Positions 1 to 7,650 of a DNA stretch of 39,065 nucleotides are shown here, piece after piece; within the stretch, counting starts at the first letter, position 1, and each line of letters begins with the position of its first letter. Source of the DNA: DASRSS01 sp035765515 (GTDB lineage: Bacteria; Actinomycetota; Actinomycetes; Mycobacteriales; Jatrophihabitantaceae); contig DASTXN010000060.1 of assembly GCA_035765515.1 (NCBI GenBank), forward strand, positions 1-39,065. Direction: 5' to 3'. Both the position numbers and the translations under genes were made by a program. The notes under the pieces are model-generated. The model had not been told where the DNA came from and searched no databases. It saw nothing but the letters and a program-made list of their open reading frames with translations.

Positions 1-642
1 GCCGCGGGTGTCACCAACGGCGCGAGGGCGGCGTCCGCGGCATCGACGTCCGGCGCGCAGCCGAGCAGGGCGTGCTCGCGTGCGTCGTACGCCCAGGCCG
101 TCGCACGGGCCGGCCAGCGATGGTGGAAGGTCAGCGCCGCACCGTGGTCGATCAGGTACGGCGCCCCGTGCCAGAACAGCATGTTCGGGTTGCGCCACGA
201 CCGGTCCACGTTGCCGATCAGCGCGTCGAACCAGAGCGCCCGGCCGGCGAAGGACGCGTCGAGCGGGAACGCCGACACGTCCAGGTCGAGCGCACCGGGC
301 AGGAAGTCCACGCCGAGGTTCAGGCCGGGGCTCGCACGCAGCAGGTCCTGCACCTCTTCGTCCGGCTAGTTGGCGGCCAGCACCGGATCGACCACGAAGG
401 TCACCAGCCGCGGAACAGGCAGGCCGAGTGCGGTGGCCAGCCCGGCGCACACGACCTCCGCGATCAGCGCCTTGCGGCCCTGGCCCGCGCCGGAGAACTT
501 GACGACGTACGTACCGAGGTCGTCGGCCTCCATCAGGCCCGGCAGCGAGCCTCCCCCGCCGGCTACGCCCTCATTGGCGGGGGGACCCCCACTTCTCACG
601 CAGCGGCGTGACGTAGCGCAGCGCGGTGACGGAGGGCAGCAC
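1..642 (-). pseudogene. HipA-like kinase gene, broken by repeat insertion and amber stop (partial)
   Basis: The minus strand encodes recognisable pieces of the HipA-like kinase family common in actinobacteria. The N-terminal piece starts at GTG 642 and contains ALRYVTPLRE. A frame change follows inside the 49-bp repeat at 551-599. The next piece contains GSLPGLMEADDLGTYVVKF and GAGQGRKALIAEVV. After an in-frame TAG at 366-368 the same frame continues with PDEEVQDLLRASPGLNLG, then FDALIGNVDRSWRNPNML and YLIDHGAALTFHH, which carry the usual Asp/Asn pattern of the kinase active site, and runs off the left edge. The TAG lies where relatives usually have an acidic residue before PDEEV, so one GAG-to-TAG change would explain it. 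The gene starts 36 bases after the stop of the upstream dehydrogenase gene and may share its transcript. Two independent lesions make a functional full-length kinase unlikely. A sequencing error could explain the stop, but not the repeat. Confidence 0.8.
551..599 (-). repeat. 49-bp hairpin repeat, copy 1 (inside hipA-like pseudogene)
   Basis: Read on the minus strand, this stretch matches the copy at 29091-29139 at 42 of 49 positions without gaps. It has a near-palindromic 5' part (GGGGGTCCCCCC), then a perfect 8-bp stem CCCCCGCC/GGCGGGGG around a 15-base loop containing TGAGGGCGTAG. It sits exactly between the codons for LRE and GSLPG of the kinase and shifts the reading frame. Confidence 0.85.
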
Positions 643-678
643 GGTGGCGGCGGGAAGCACGCGCACGAGCCTACGATC

Positions 679-2154
679 TCACCAGTTGGCGGGGAGGTAG
701 TCCTTCAAGAAGCAGCCGTACAGGTCGACGCCGGCCTCGCCCTGGACGATCGGGTCGTAGACGCGGGCCGCCCCGTCCACCAGGTCCAGCGGCGCGTGAA
801 AGCCTTCCTGGGCAAGGCGGATCTTGGTGTAGTGCGGGCGCTCGTCGGTGATCCAGCCGGTGTCGACGGACGTCATCAGGATCCGGTCCGTCTCGAACAG
901 CTCGCCGGCGCTGGTACGCGTGAGCATGTTCAGCGCGGCCTTGGCCATGTTCGTGTGCGGGTGCCCGGGACCCTTGTACCCGCGTCCGAACACGCCCTCC
1001 ATCGCCGAGACGTTGACGACGTACTTGCGCCGCGCCGGGCTCGCGGCCAGCGCAGGCCGCAGCCGGTCGACGAGGACGAACGGCGCGATCGTGTTGCACA
1101 GCTGCACCTCGAGCAGCTCCAGCGGATCGATCGTGCCGACGTGCTGCGTCCAGCTGTTCACGGTGTGCAGGTCCGGGACGAGCCCGCCGGCGTCCACGGC
1201 GCTGTTGTCCAGATGGCGTTGCAGTGACGCCGATCCGGCCACCATCGCGAGCCGCGACAGCTGCTCCCCGGACACCGGGCCGGCAAGATGCGGGAGCGGA
1301 TGCTCGGCGAGCGCGCCGGCGAGTGCCGCAGGGTGCGCGTCCGAGACGTGGTCGAACGTGAGCACCTCGGGCAGCTCACCGCCGGGCAGGGGTTCGGCTT
1401 CCGCGGCGGCCAGCGGTGCGTACGCGCCGGGGGAGCGGCGGACGGTCTGCGCCGCGTTGTTGATCAAGATGTCCAGCGGGCCGGCGGCCGCGACCGTGTC
1501 GGCCAGGGTGACCACCTGCGCCGGGTCGCGCAGGTCGATGCCGACAATCCGCAGCCGGTGGATCCAGTCGGCCGCGTCGGGCAGCGCCGTGAACCGCCGC
1601 ACCGCGTCGTTGGGAAAGCGCGTCGTGATCGTCAGGTGCGCGCCGTCGCGCAGCAACCGCAGCGCGATGTACATCCCGATCTTGGCCCGGCCCCCGGTCA
1701 GCAGTGCGCGGCGCCCGGTCAGGTCCGTCCGCGCGTCCCGCTTCGCGTGGCTGCTCGCGGCGCAGGACGGGCACAGCTGGTGGTAGAACGCGTCGACCTG
1801 CGTGTAGTCCTGCTTGCAGATGTAGCAGGGCCGCGGCCGCAGCAAGGTGCCCGCGCTCGCACCGGCGGCGGACGACACGAGCGGCAGGCCCTCGGTCTCG
1901 TCGTCGATGCGGTGCGGGGAGCCGGTCGCGGTGGCCGCGACGACCGCGCGGTCGTTCGCGGTGATCGCATCGCGGCGTTCGATGCGCCGGGCGCGTTTGA
2001 CGTGCTTGAACACGCGGGCGGTCGCGCGGCGGATCGCCAGCGCGTCCGGGTGATCCGGCGGCAGCGACTCGCTAGCGGCGAGCACCTTCAGGCAGACGGC
2101 CAGCTCGTCGGGATCGAGCCCGGGCCGGTCCGGCGGGGAAACGTCGTGCGTCAC
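679..2154 (-). CDS. Zinc-ribbon short-chain dehydrogenase/reductase (SDR)
   Basis: A 491-residue protein with about 145 extra N-terminal residues before an SDR domain. The extension ends in a probable zinc ribbon: C110-x2-C113 and C128-x2-C131, the first pair in CYICKQDYTQV. The Rossmann fold starts with TGGRAKIG (153-160), a variant of the TGxxxGxG cofactor loop, and the NNAA motif is at 232-235. The catalytic Ser is probably S383 (VNVSAMEG), but the usual YxxxK reads T401-N-M-A-K405. The nearest Tyr, Y393, is displaced, so catalysis may be altered. An insert around 250-345 makes the domain longer than a classical SDR. The start overlaps the stop of the upstream sigma factor gene by 4 bases, so the two are translationally coupled. 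ECF41 sigma factors are typically encoded next to an oxidoreductase, which fits. The substrate is unknown; the SDR fold is clear. Confidence 0.85.
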   Translation of the reverse strand: MTHDVSPPDRPGLDPDELAVCLKVLAASESLPPDHPDALAIRRATARVFKHVKRARRIERRDAITANDRAVVAATATGSPHRIDDETEGLPLVSSAAGASAGTLLRPRPCYICKQDYTQVDAFYHQLCPSCAASSHAKRDARTDLTGRRALLTGGRAKIGMYIALRLLRDGAHLTITTRFPNDAVRRFTALPDAADWIHRLRIVGIDLRDPAQVVTLADTVAAAGPLDILINNAAQTVRRSPGAYAPLAAAEAEPLPGGELPEVLTFDHVSDAHPAALAGALAEHPLPHLAGPVSGEQLSRLAMVAGSASLQRHLDNSAVDAGGLVPDLHTVNSWTQHVGTIDPLELLEVQLCNTIAPFVLVDRLRPALAASPARRKYVVNVSAMEGVFGRGYKGPGHPHTNMAKAALNMLTRTSAGELFETDRILMTSVDTGWITDERPHYTKIRLAQEGFHAPLDLVDGAARVYDPIVQGEAGVDLYGCFLKDYLPANW

Positions 2155-3104
2155 CCGGACACGGTATGCGACCGGGTGCCCCGGACCTGACCGACCATCG
2201 CCCGGACGTCGGCGACGTCACCCAGGTGGCGCAGCTTGTCGGGGTTCACGACGGCGTGGACGGCGACGACCTGGTCGTCCGCGATCTGCAGCACGAACAC
2301 GCTCGCGATCTTGCCGTCGGCGGTGCGGGTCACCGCGCCGGGCTGGCCGTTCAGCAGCACCGGGTCGAGGCTGACACCGAACTGGTCCGCCTGGCCGAGC
2401 AGGCCGACGAACAGCCGCAACACCCGGTCGACCCCGACCAGCGTGCGCGCGACGGCCGGCGCCTTGCCGCCGCCGTCGGCGTGCCACTCGACGTCCGCGG
2501 CGAGCAACTGCTTGAGCGCGGCCAGGTCACCGCGGTTGGACGCGGCGAAGAACCGTTCGGCCAGTTCGGCGCGTCGCTGTGGCGAGGACTCGTACCGCGG
2601 CCGGCGCTCGTCCACCTTCGCCCGGGCGCGCACCAGGATCTGCCGGCAGTTGTCCTCGGTGCGGTCGACGAAATCGGCGACCTCGGCGAACTCGTAGCCG
2701 AACACGTCCCGCAGCAGGAACACCGCGCGCTCGATCGGGTTCAGGCTCTCCAGCAGCACCAGGAAGGCCATCGAGAGAGACTCGGCCAGCTCGGCCCTTC
2801 CGGCCGGCCCCAGGTTGTCCGGCAGGCTGTCGTCCAGCACCGGTTCCGGCAGCCATTCGCCGACGTACGACTCGCGCCGCCGCCGCGCCGAACTGAGCAC
2901 GTCCAGCGACAGCCGGGTGACCGTGGTCGTCAGGTACGCCTTCGGGTTGTCCACCACGGTGCCGTCGCGCAGCGCCCGGTGGTAGCGCAGGAACGCCTCC
3001 TGCAGCGCGTCCTCGGCCTCGGTGACCGTGCCGAGCATCCGATACGCGATCGAGAACAGCAGCGGACGCAGTTCGGCGTACAGGTCGGCGGTGGCGACGC
3101 TCAC
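2151..3104 (-). CDS. sigJ: ECF41-family RNA polymerase sigma factor (SigJ-like)
   Basis: A 317-residue extracytoplasmic-function sigma factor. Region 2 (about 5-75) contains LLFSIAYRMLGTVTEAEDAL and region 4 (about 105-165) contains ERAVFLLRDVFGYEFAEVAD. It carries a SnoaL-like C-terminal extension of about 140 residues in place of a separate anti-sigma factor. All three signature motifs of the ECF41 group are visible: WLPEP at 84-88 in the linker, DGGGK at 210-214, and NPDKL at 287-291. In this group the extension is known to modulate activity internally. The GTG start at 3104 precedes the first conserved helix. The gene overlaps the downstream SDR by 4 bases and is divergent from an epimerase, the standard ECF41 neighbourhood. 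A TGTCACA...CGTC promoter lies in the 71-base gap but points towards the epimerase. Confidence 0.93.
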   Translation of the reverse strand: MSVATADLYAELRPLLFSIAYRMLGTVTEAEDALQEAFLRYHRALRDGTVVDNPKAYLTTTVTRLSLDVLSSARRRRESYVGEWLPEPVLDDSLPDNLGPAGRAELAESLSMAFLVLLESLNPIERAVFLLRDVFGYEFAEVADFVDRTEDNCRQILVRARAKVDERRPRYESSPQRRAELAERFFAASNRGDLAALKQLLAADVEWHADGGGKAPAVARTLVGVDRVLRLFVGLLGQADQFGVSLDPVLLNGQPGAVTRTADGKIASVFVLQIADDQVVAVHAVVNPDKLRHLGDVADVRAMVGQVRGTRSHTVSG

Positions 3105-3115
3105 ACCTCGCAGGA

Positions 3116-3142
3116 TGTCACAGCCGCCGCGGGTGCGTCGTC
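3116..3142 (+). promoter_or_regulatory. ECF41-type promoter for the epimerase gene
   Basis: TGTCACA (3116-3122) is followed after 16 bases by CGTC (3139-3142); a second CGTC overlaps at 3136-3139. TGTCACA plus CGTC is the reported recognition motif of ECF41 sigma factors. It points at the ATG at 3176 and implies a leader of roughly 25-30 bases containing a GAAGGAG-like ribosome site. The adjacent sigma factor gene makes it the natural target. Confidence 0.75.
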
Positions 3143-3175
3143 CCCTGAACAGGAACGCGAAGAACGAAGGAGCAC

Positions 3176-4093
3176 ATGATGCGAGTACTCGTGGTCGGAG
3201 CGACCGGCGTGGTCGGACGGCAGCTCGTCCCGATGCTGCGCAGCAGCGGACACGACGTGATCGGCACCAGCCGCAGCGAGCGCGGCATGGCGACCGTGGC
3301 TCAGTTGGGCGGCACGCCGCTGCAGCTGGACGTGCTGGACCGGTTGGCCGTGCAACGCGCCGTGGCCGAGACCAAACCGGACGCGATCGTGCACCAGGCG
3401 ACCGACCTGTCCGCGCTTGGCAACGACTTCCGGCACTTCGACAAGCTGTTCGCGGGAACCAACCGGCTGCGCACCGTGGGCACCGAGAACCTGTTCGCGG
3501 CCGGGCGCGAAGCCGGCGTGCAGCGATACGTCGTGCAGAGCTACCGGTGGGGATTCACCGACGCCGACGGGGTGATCGATCCGAATCCTCCGAAGGCCTT
3601 CCGTGAATCAGCCGCGGCGCTGCTGCGTCTCGAGCAGCTGGTGCGCGAGACGCCGGGGGCGGTGGCGCTGCGCTACGGCGGCTTCTACGGCCCGGGCACG
3701 TCCCTGGCCGAGGGAGGCCCGCAGATCACCGCGATCCGCAAGCGGATGATCCCGATCATCGGCTCGGGCAACGGCTACTGGACGTTCCTGCACACGTACG
3801 ACGCGGCGAGTGCGGCGCTGGCCGCGCTGACGCAGGGCGAGGGCGTGTACATGGTCGTGGACGACGAGCCGGCCCAGACGAAGGTGTGGTTGCCGTACCT
3901 GGCGGACGTGCTCGGAGCGAAGCCGCCACGGCACGTGCCGGAGTGGCTGGGACGGCTGGCCGCGGGACCCGGCGGCGCGTGGCTGATGACCACCGCGCCC
4001 GCGGCGTCCAATGCGGTAGCCAGGCGTGAGCTGGGCTGGGCACCGAAGTACGCCTCGTGGCGGGACGGCTTTCGCGCCGAGCTCGGCGGTTAG
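3176..4093 (+). CDS. NAD(P)-dependent epimerase/dehydratase family protein
   Basis: A 305-residue extended-SDR protein. It begins with MMRVLVVGATGVVGRQL, where the nucleotide-binding loop GATGVVG lies at about 8-14, and contains ALRYGGFYGPGTSL near the middle, typical of epimerases. I do not see a clear YxxxK catalytic pair at the expected place (YVVQSYRWGF around 120), so it may be an atypical reductase. The start ATG at 3176 follows a good ribosome site (GAAGGAG, 3166-3172). Epimerase genes are one of the three classes usually linked to ECF41 sigma factors, and the promoter in front fits that sigma factor. The stop codon overlaps the opposite-strand stop of the next gene (shared bases 4091-4092). 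The natural substrate cannot be told. Confidence 0.88.
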   Translation: MMRVLVVGATGVVGRQLVPMLRSSGHDVIGTSRSERGMATVAQLGGTPLQLDVLDRLAVQRAVAETKPDAIVHQATDLSALGNDFRHFDKLFAGTNRLRTVGTENLFAAGREAGVQRYVVQSYRWGFTDADGVIDPNPPKAFRESAAALLRLEQLVRETPGAVALRYGGFYGPGTSLAEGGPQITAIRKRMIPIIGSGNGYWTFLHTYDAASAALAALTQGEGVYMVVDDEPAQTKVWLPYLADVLGAKPPRHVPEWLGRLAAGPGGAWLMTTAPAASNAVARRELGWAPKYASWRDGFRAELGG

Positions 4094-4287
4094 CGGTCGC
4101 GCGCCGGACGCTGGCGGGTCGGCGCGTCCGGGTCGTCGGTGGTCATCGGGCGGACCACGGCGTACGTGCCGTGGTCCTCGACCATCAGGTAGTTCGCATC
4201 CCAGCGGTGCCGCAGCGCGGCAGGCCACGACACGGTGCCGTTGTGGGTCAGCTTGACCTCGACCTGGGGGACTGGACGCTTGGCCAC
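4090..4287 (-). CDS. Small AbrB/MazE-like protein
   Basis: A 65-residue protein. Its core, VEVKLTHNGTVSWPAALRHR followed by DANYLMVEDHGTYAVVRP, resembles the swapped-hairpin AbrB/SpoVT fold of MazE-like antitoxins and transition regulators: a beta strand, the G-x-V-x-x-P-A-A-L-R turn, and a final strand ending in RP. No toxin gene is adjacent. It is either a solitary DNA-binding protein or a family I cannot name. GTG 4287 was chosen because a -10 element (TAGACT) sits six bases upstream, giving a leaderless start. It lies 20 bases after the racemase stop on the same strand, and could also be reached by read-through from the fatty-acid operon. Confidence 0.6.
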   Translation of the reverse strand: MAKRPVPQVEVKLTHNGTVSWPAALRHRWDANYLMVEDHGTYAVVRPMTTDDPDAPTRQRPARDR

Positions 4288-4293
4288 GGGATC

Positions 4294-4299
4294 AGTCTA
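4294..4299 (-). promoter_or_regulatory. -10 element, leaderless start of the AbrB-like gene
   Basis: On the minus strand TAGACT is followed by six bases and the GTG at 4287. The same TAGACTGAT string occurs upstream of rpmB. No clear -35 is visible, as is common for actinobacterial leaderless promoters. Confidence 0.5.
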
Positions 4300-4307
4300 G
4301 GAGAACG

Positions 4308-5444
4308 TCACGCGATTGCGCCCGTTTCGCGCAGTTCGCTCAACTCGCCGTCGGTGTAGCCGGCCTCCGCGAGCAGCGCCGCCGATTCGCCGCCGACCGC
4401 GGTGAGTTCGCGTGTTGCGGCCGGGGTCGCGGAGAACCTCGGGGCGGGTCCGGCGACCGTCGCGTTGCCGACCTGGACGTAGCTGGCGCGCGCCACGTTG
4501 TGCGGGTGCTGCGGTGCCTCCTGCAGCGTCAGCACCGGTGCCACGCAGGCGTCCAACGGTGCGAACAGCTCGGCCCACTCGTCGCGGGTGCGGGTGCGGA
4601 ACGCCTCGGTGAGGGTCTTCTCGCACGCCTCCCACTGCGCGGGGTCGTACGGCGAGGCCGTTGTCGCCGGATCGAGCCCGAGGCCTTGGACGAGGGCCGC
4701 CCAGAACTGCGGTTCGAGCGCGCCGACCGCGACGTACCGCCCGTCCGCGCACTCGTAGCAGCGGTAGTTCGGTGCGCCTCCGTCGAGCATGTTCGCTGCG
4801 CGCTCGTCTCGCCACCCGCCGTTGCCCAGGAACGTGCGCGTCATCGAACCCAGGTAGCCGGCGCCCTCGGTCATCGCCGCGTCGATCACCTGGCCCTCAC
4901 CGGTCGCGCGAGCGTGCAGCAACGCGGCGAGCAGCCCGGTGGCGAGGAACATCGAGCCGCCGCCGAAGTCGGCGACGTAGTTGATCGGCGGCACGGGTGG
5001 ACCGTCCTTCGGACCGATGCCGTGCAGCAGGCCGGTGATGGCCAGGTAGGTGATGTCATGCCCGGCTGTCTGCGCCAGCGGGCCGTGCTGCCCCCAGCCG
5101 GTCATCCGCCCGTAGACGAGCTTGGGGTTGCGGGCCAGCACGGCGTCCGGTCCGATGCCGAGCCGCTCGGCCACGCCCGGGCGGAAGCCCTCGATCAGCA
5201 CGTCGCAGCGCTCGGCCAGGCGCAGCAGAACCTCGGCTCCGCCCGGCTTGCGCAGATCGAGCTCGATCGAGCGCCGGCCGCGTCCGAGCGGCCCGGCGGC
5301 CAGCGTGCTGCCGAGGTCGCTGGTGCCGATCTTGTCGACGCGGATGACCTCCGCGCCCAGGTCGGCCAGCAGCATGCCGAGGAACGGGACGGGCCCGATC
5401 GCCGGCAACTCCAGCACGCGGACCCCGCTCAGCGGACCGGGCAC
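4308..5444 (-). CDS. mcr: CoA-transferase family III protein, probable alpha-methylacyl-CoA racemase
   Basis: A 378-residue CaiB/BaiF-fold enzyme closest in motifs to the mycobacterial methylacyl-CoA racemase, which interconverts 2R and 2S methyl-branched acyl-CoAs so that they can enter beta-oxidation. The catalytic residues of that enzyme are present: H129 (TAGHDITY), D159 (ADFGGGSMFL) and E244 (GALEPQFW). YRCYECADGRYVAVG is also typical of racemases rather than formyl- or oxalate-CoA transferases. GTG 5444 was chosen because it follows a strong ribosome site (GGAGAAGGGGG) and begins the conserved GPLSGVRVLEL; the frame stays open upstream into the neighbouring gene. It lies 19 bases after the hydratase/dehydrogenase stop and is probably the third gene of the operon. 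Confidence 0.88.
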   Translation of the reverse strand: MPGPLSGVRVLELPAIGPVPFLGMLLADLGAEVIRVDKIGTSDLGSTLAAGPLGRGRRSIELDLRKPGGAEVLLRLAERCDVLIEGFRPGVAERLGIGPDAVLARNPKLVYGRMTGWGQHGPLAQTAGHDITYLAITGLLHGIGPKDGPPVPPINYVADFGGGSMFLATGLLAALLHARATGEGQVIDAAMTEGAGYLGSMTRTFLGNGGWRDERAANMLDGGAPNYRCYECADGRYVAVGALEPQFWAALVQGLGLDPATTASPYDPAQWEACEKTLTEAFRTRTRDEWAELFAPLDACVAPVLTLQEAPQHPHNVARASYVQVGNATVAGPAPRFSATPAATRELTAVGGESAALLAEAGYTDGELSELRETGAIA

Positions 5445-5463
5445 GCCCGCCCCCTTCTCCCTG

Positions 5464-7650
5464 TTAGAACTTCTCGCTCGTCTCGGCCTTCTTGCGCAGC
5501 AGCGCATTCGGCTCGAACCGGTCGCCGTACTTCTTGGCGAACTCGTCGGCGCGCACCACCAGGCCGCGCACGCCGGTCTCGCCCAGATCGTCCAGCCGCT
5601 GGAAGCCGTTGATGTACTGCAGCACACCGCCGGTCCACGCCGGGAAGCCGATACCCATGATCGAGCCGATGTTCGCGTCCGCGGTCTGCTCGATCACGCC
5701 CTCCTCGACGCAGCGCGCCGACTCGACCGCCTCGATGACGAGCATCCGCTCGGACAGCTCGTGCAGGTCGACGTCGGCCGGATCGCCGGTGACGGGGAAG
5801 TGCTCGGCCAGGCCGGACCACAGGCCCAGCCGCTTGCCGTTCTCGTCGTAGTCGAAGAAGCCGGCGCCGCGCAGGCGTCCGGGGCGGCCCAGCTCGACCA
5901 TCTTCTCGACGACCTTCTCCGACGGGTGGGCAGGGTAGGTCCGGCCCTCGGCCTCGGCTGCCTTGCGCGTCTCGTTGCGGATCTTGAGGAACAGCTCCAT
6001 GTTCAGCTCGTCGGCCAGCTGCAGCGCGCCGACCGGGTAACCGGCCTGCGTGGTCGCCTGCTCGATGGTCGACGGGGCGATGCCCTCGCCGAGCATGGCG
6101 ATCGCCTCGTTGACGAACGTGCCGATTACGCGCGAGGTGAAGAAGCCGCGGCTGTCGTTGACCACGATCGGCGTCTTCTTGATCTGCTTCGCGTAGTCCA
6201 GCGCACGAGCCAGCGCGGCGTCCGAGGTCTGCTCGCCGCGGATGATCTCCAGCAGCGGCATCTTGTCGACGGGGGAGAAGAAGTGCAGGCCGATGAAGTC
6301 CGCTTTGCGCTGCACACCTTCGGCCAGACCGGTGATCGGCAGCGTCGAGGTGTTCGAGCCGAGCAGCGCGTCCGGGTTCACGACCGGCTCTGCCTCGCTG
6401 AATACCTGGTGCTTGAGCTCGACGTTCTCGAACACGGCCTCGACGATGAGGTCGCAGCCGGCCAGGTCGGCGTAGTCGGCGGTCGGGGTGATGCGCGCGA
6501 GCACCTCGTCGGCTTTCTCCTGCGTGGTCTTGCCGCGCGAAACCGCCTTGTCCAGCAGCTTCTTCGAGTAGCCCTTACCCTTCTCGGCCGCCTCCATGGA
6601 CACGTCCTTGAGCACGACGTCGATCCCGTTGCGGGCGCTCACGTACGCGATGCCCGCGCCCATCATGCCGGCGCCGAGCACGGCGACCTTCTTCGCCGGA
6701 CGCGGCTCGTAGCCGTCCGGACGCGAGCCGCCGGCGTTGATCGAGTTCAGGTCGAACCAGAACGCCTGGATCATGTTCTTCGCGACCTGGCCCTTGGCGA
6801 GGTTGACGAAGTAGCGGCCCTCGATGGTGAACGCGGTGTCGATGTCGACCTGAGCGCCCTCGACCGCGGCGCACATGATGTGGTGCGGTGCGGGCATCGG
6901 CGCGCCCTTGAGCTGCTTGCGCAGGTTCGCGGGGAACGCGGGCAGCATGCCGGCGAGCTTCGGGCTGGACGGCGCGCCGCCCGGCATCCGGTAGCCCTTC
7001 GCGTCCCACGGCTGGACTGCCTCCGGGTTCGCCTTGATCCACGCCCGGGCCTTGTCGAACATCTCCTCCGGCGTCGCGGCCAGTTCGTCCACGATGCCGA
7101 CCTCGACGGCCTGCGCGGGCTTGAACCGGTTGCCCTGCAGCAGCACCTTCATCAAACCGTCCGCCAGGCCGAGCAGGCGCACGATGCGGGTGACGCCGCC
7201 ACCGCCCGGCAGCAGGCCGAGGGTGACCTCGGGCAGGCCGAACTGCGACTTCGGGTTGTCCAGCGCCACACGGCGGTGACAGGCCAGCGCGATCTCCAGA
7301 CCGCCACCGAGCGCCGCGCCGTTCAGCGCGGCGACGACCGGCCTGCCCAGCGTCTCCAGCCGGCGCAGGTCCGCCTTGATCGCGGTGACGCCGGCGAGGA
7401 ACTGCTCGGCGTTGTCGTCGTCCACCTGCGCCAGCAGGTTCAGGTCACCGCCGGCGAAGAACGTGTCCTTGCCGGACGTGACGATCACGCCGGTGATCGA
7501 GTCCTTCTCCGCATACAGCCGATCGACCGCTGCCTTCATGGAGGCCTGGTAGGCGCCGCTCATCGTGTTCGCGCGCTGGTTCGGGTCGTCGATCGTCAGC
7601 GTGACGATGCCGTCCGCGTCCTGGTCCCAGCGGATGGTGCTCTCAGTCAT
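5464..7650 (-). CDS. fadB: Fatty-oxidation multifunctional protein: enoyl-CoA hydratase / 3-hydroxyacyl-CoA dehydrogenase
   Basis: A 728-residue fusion that carries out the two middle steps of beta-oxidation. Residues 1-300 form a crotonase domain with the oxyanion sequence NGAALGGGLEIALAC and the catalytic glutamates E119 and E141 (LPEVTLGLLPGGGG). Residues 320-500 form the NAD-binding 3-hydroxyacyl-CoA dehydrogenase domain, with VAVLGAGMMGAG (322-333) and the catalytic His H456 in GLHFFSP. Helical C-terminal repeats follow, including NDSRGFFTSRVIGTFVNEA. The length matches the actinobacterial trifunctional alpha subunit. The ATG at 7650 shares one base with the thiolase stop (TGATG), so the alpha and beta subunits are translationally coupled, as expected for a complex. 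Confidence 0.95.
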   Translation of the reverse strand: MTESTIRWDQDADGIVTLTIDDPNQRANTMSGAYQASMKAAVDRLYAEKDSITGVIVTSGKDTFFAGGDLNLLAQVDDDNAEQFLAGVTAIKADLRRLETLGRPVVAALNGAALGGGLEIALACHRRVALDNPKSQFGLPEVTLGLLPGGGGVTRIVRLLGLADGLMKVLLQGNRFKPAQAVEVGIVDELAATPEEMFDKARAWIKANPEAVQPWDAKGYRMPGGAPSSPKLAGMLPAFPANLRKQLKGAPMPAPHHIMCAAVEGAQVDIDTAFTIEGRYFVNLAKGQVAKNMIQAFWFDLNSINAGGSRPDGYEPRPAKKVAVLGAGMMGAGIAYVSARNGIDVVLKDVSMEAAEKGKGYSKKLLDKAVSRGKTTQEKADEVLARITPTADYADLAGCDLIVEAVFENVELKHQVFSEAEPVVNPDALLGSNTSTLPITGLAEGVQRKADFIGLHFFSPVDKMPLLEIIRGEQTSDAALARALDYAKQIKKTPIVVNDSRGFFTSRVIGTFVNEAIAMLGEGIAPSTIEQATTQAGYPVGALQLADELNMELFLKIRNETRKAAEAEGRTYPAHPSEKVVEKMVELGRPGRLRGAGFFDYDENGKRLGLWSGLAEHFPVTGDPADVDLHELSERMLVIEAVESARCVEEGVIEQTADANIGSIMGIGFPAWTGGVLQYINGFQRLDDLGETGVRGLVVRADEFAKKYGDRFEPNALLRKKAETSEKF

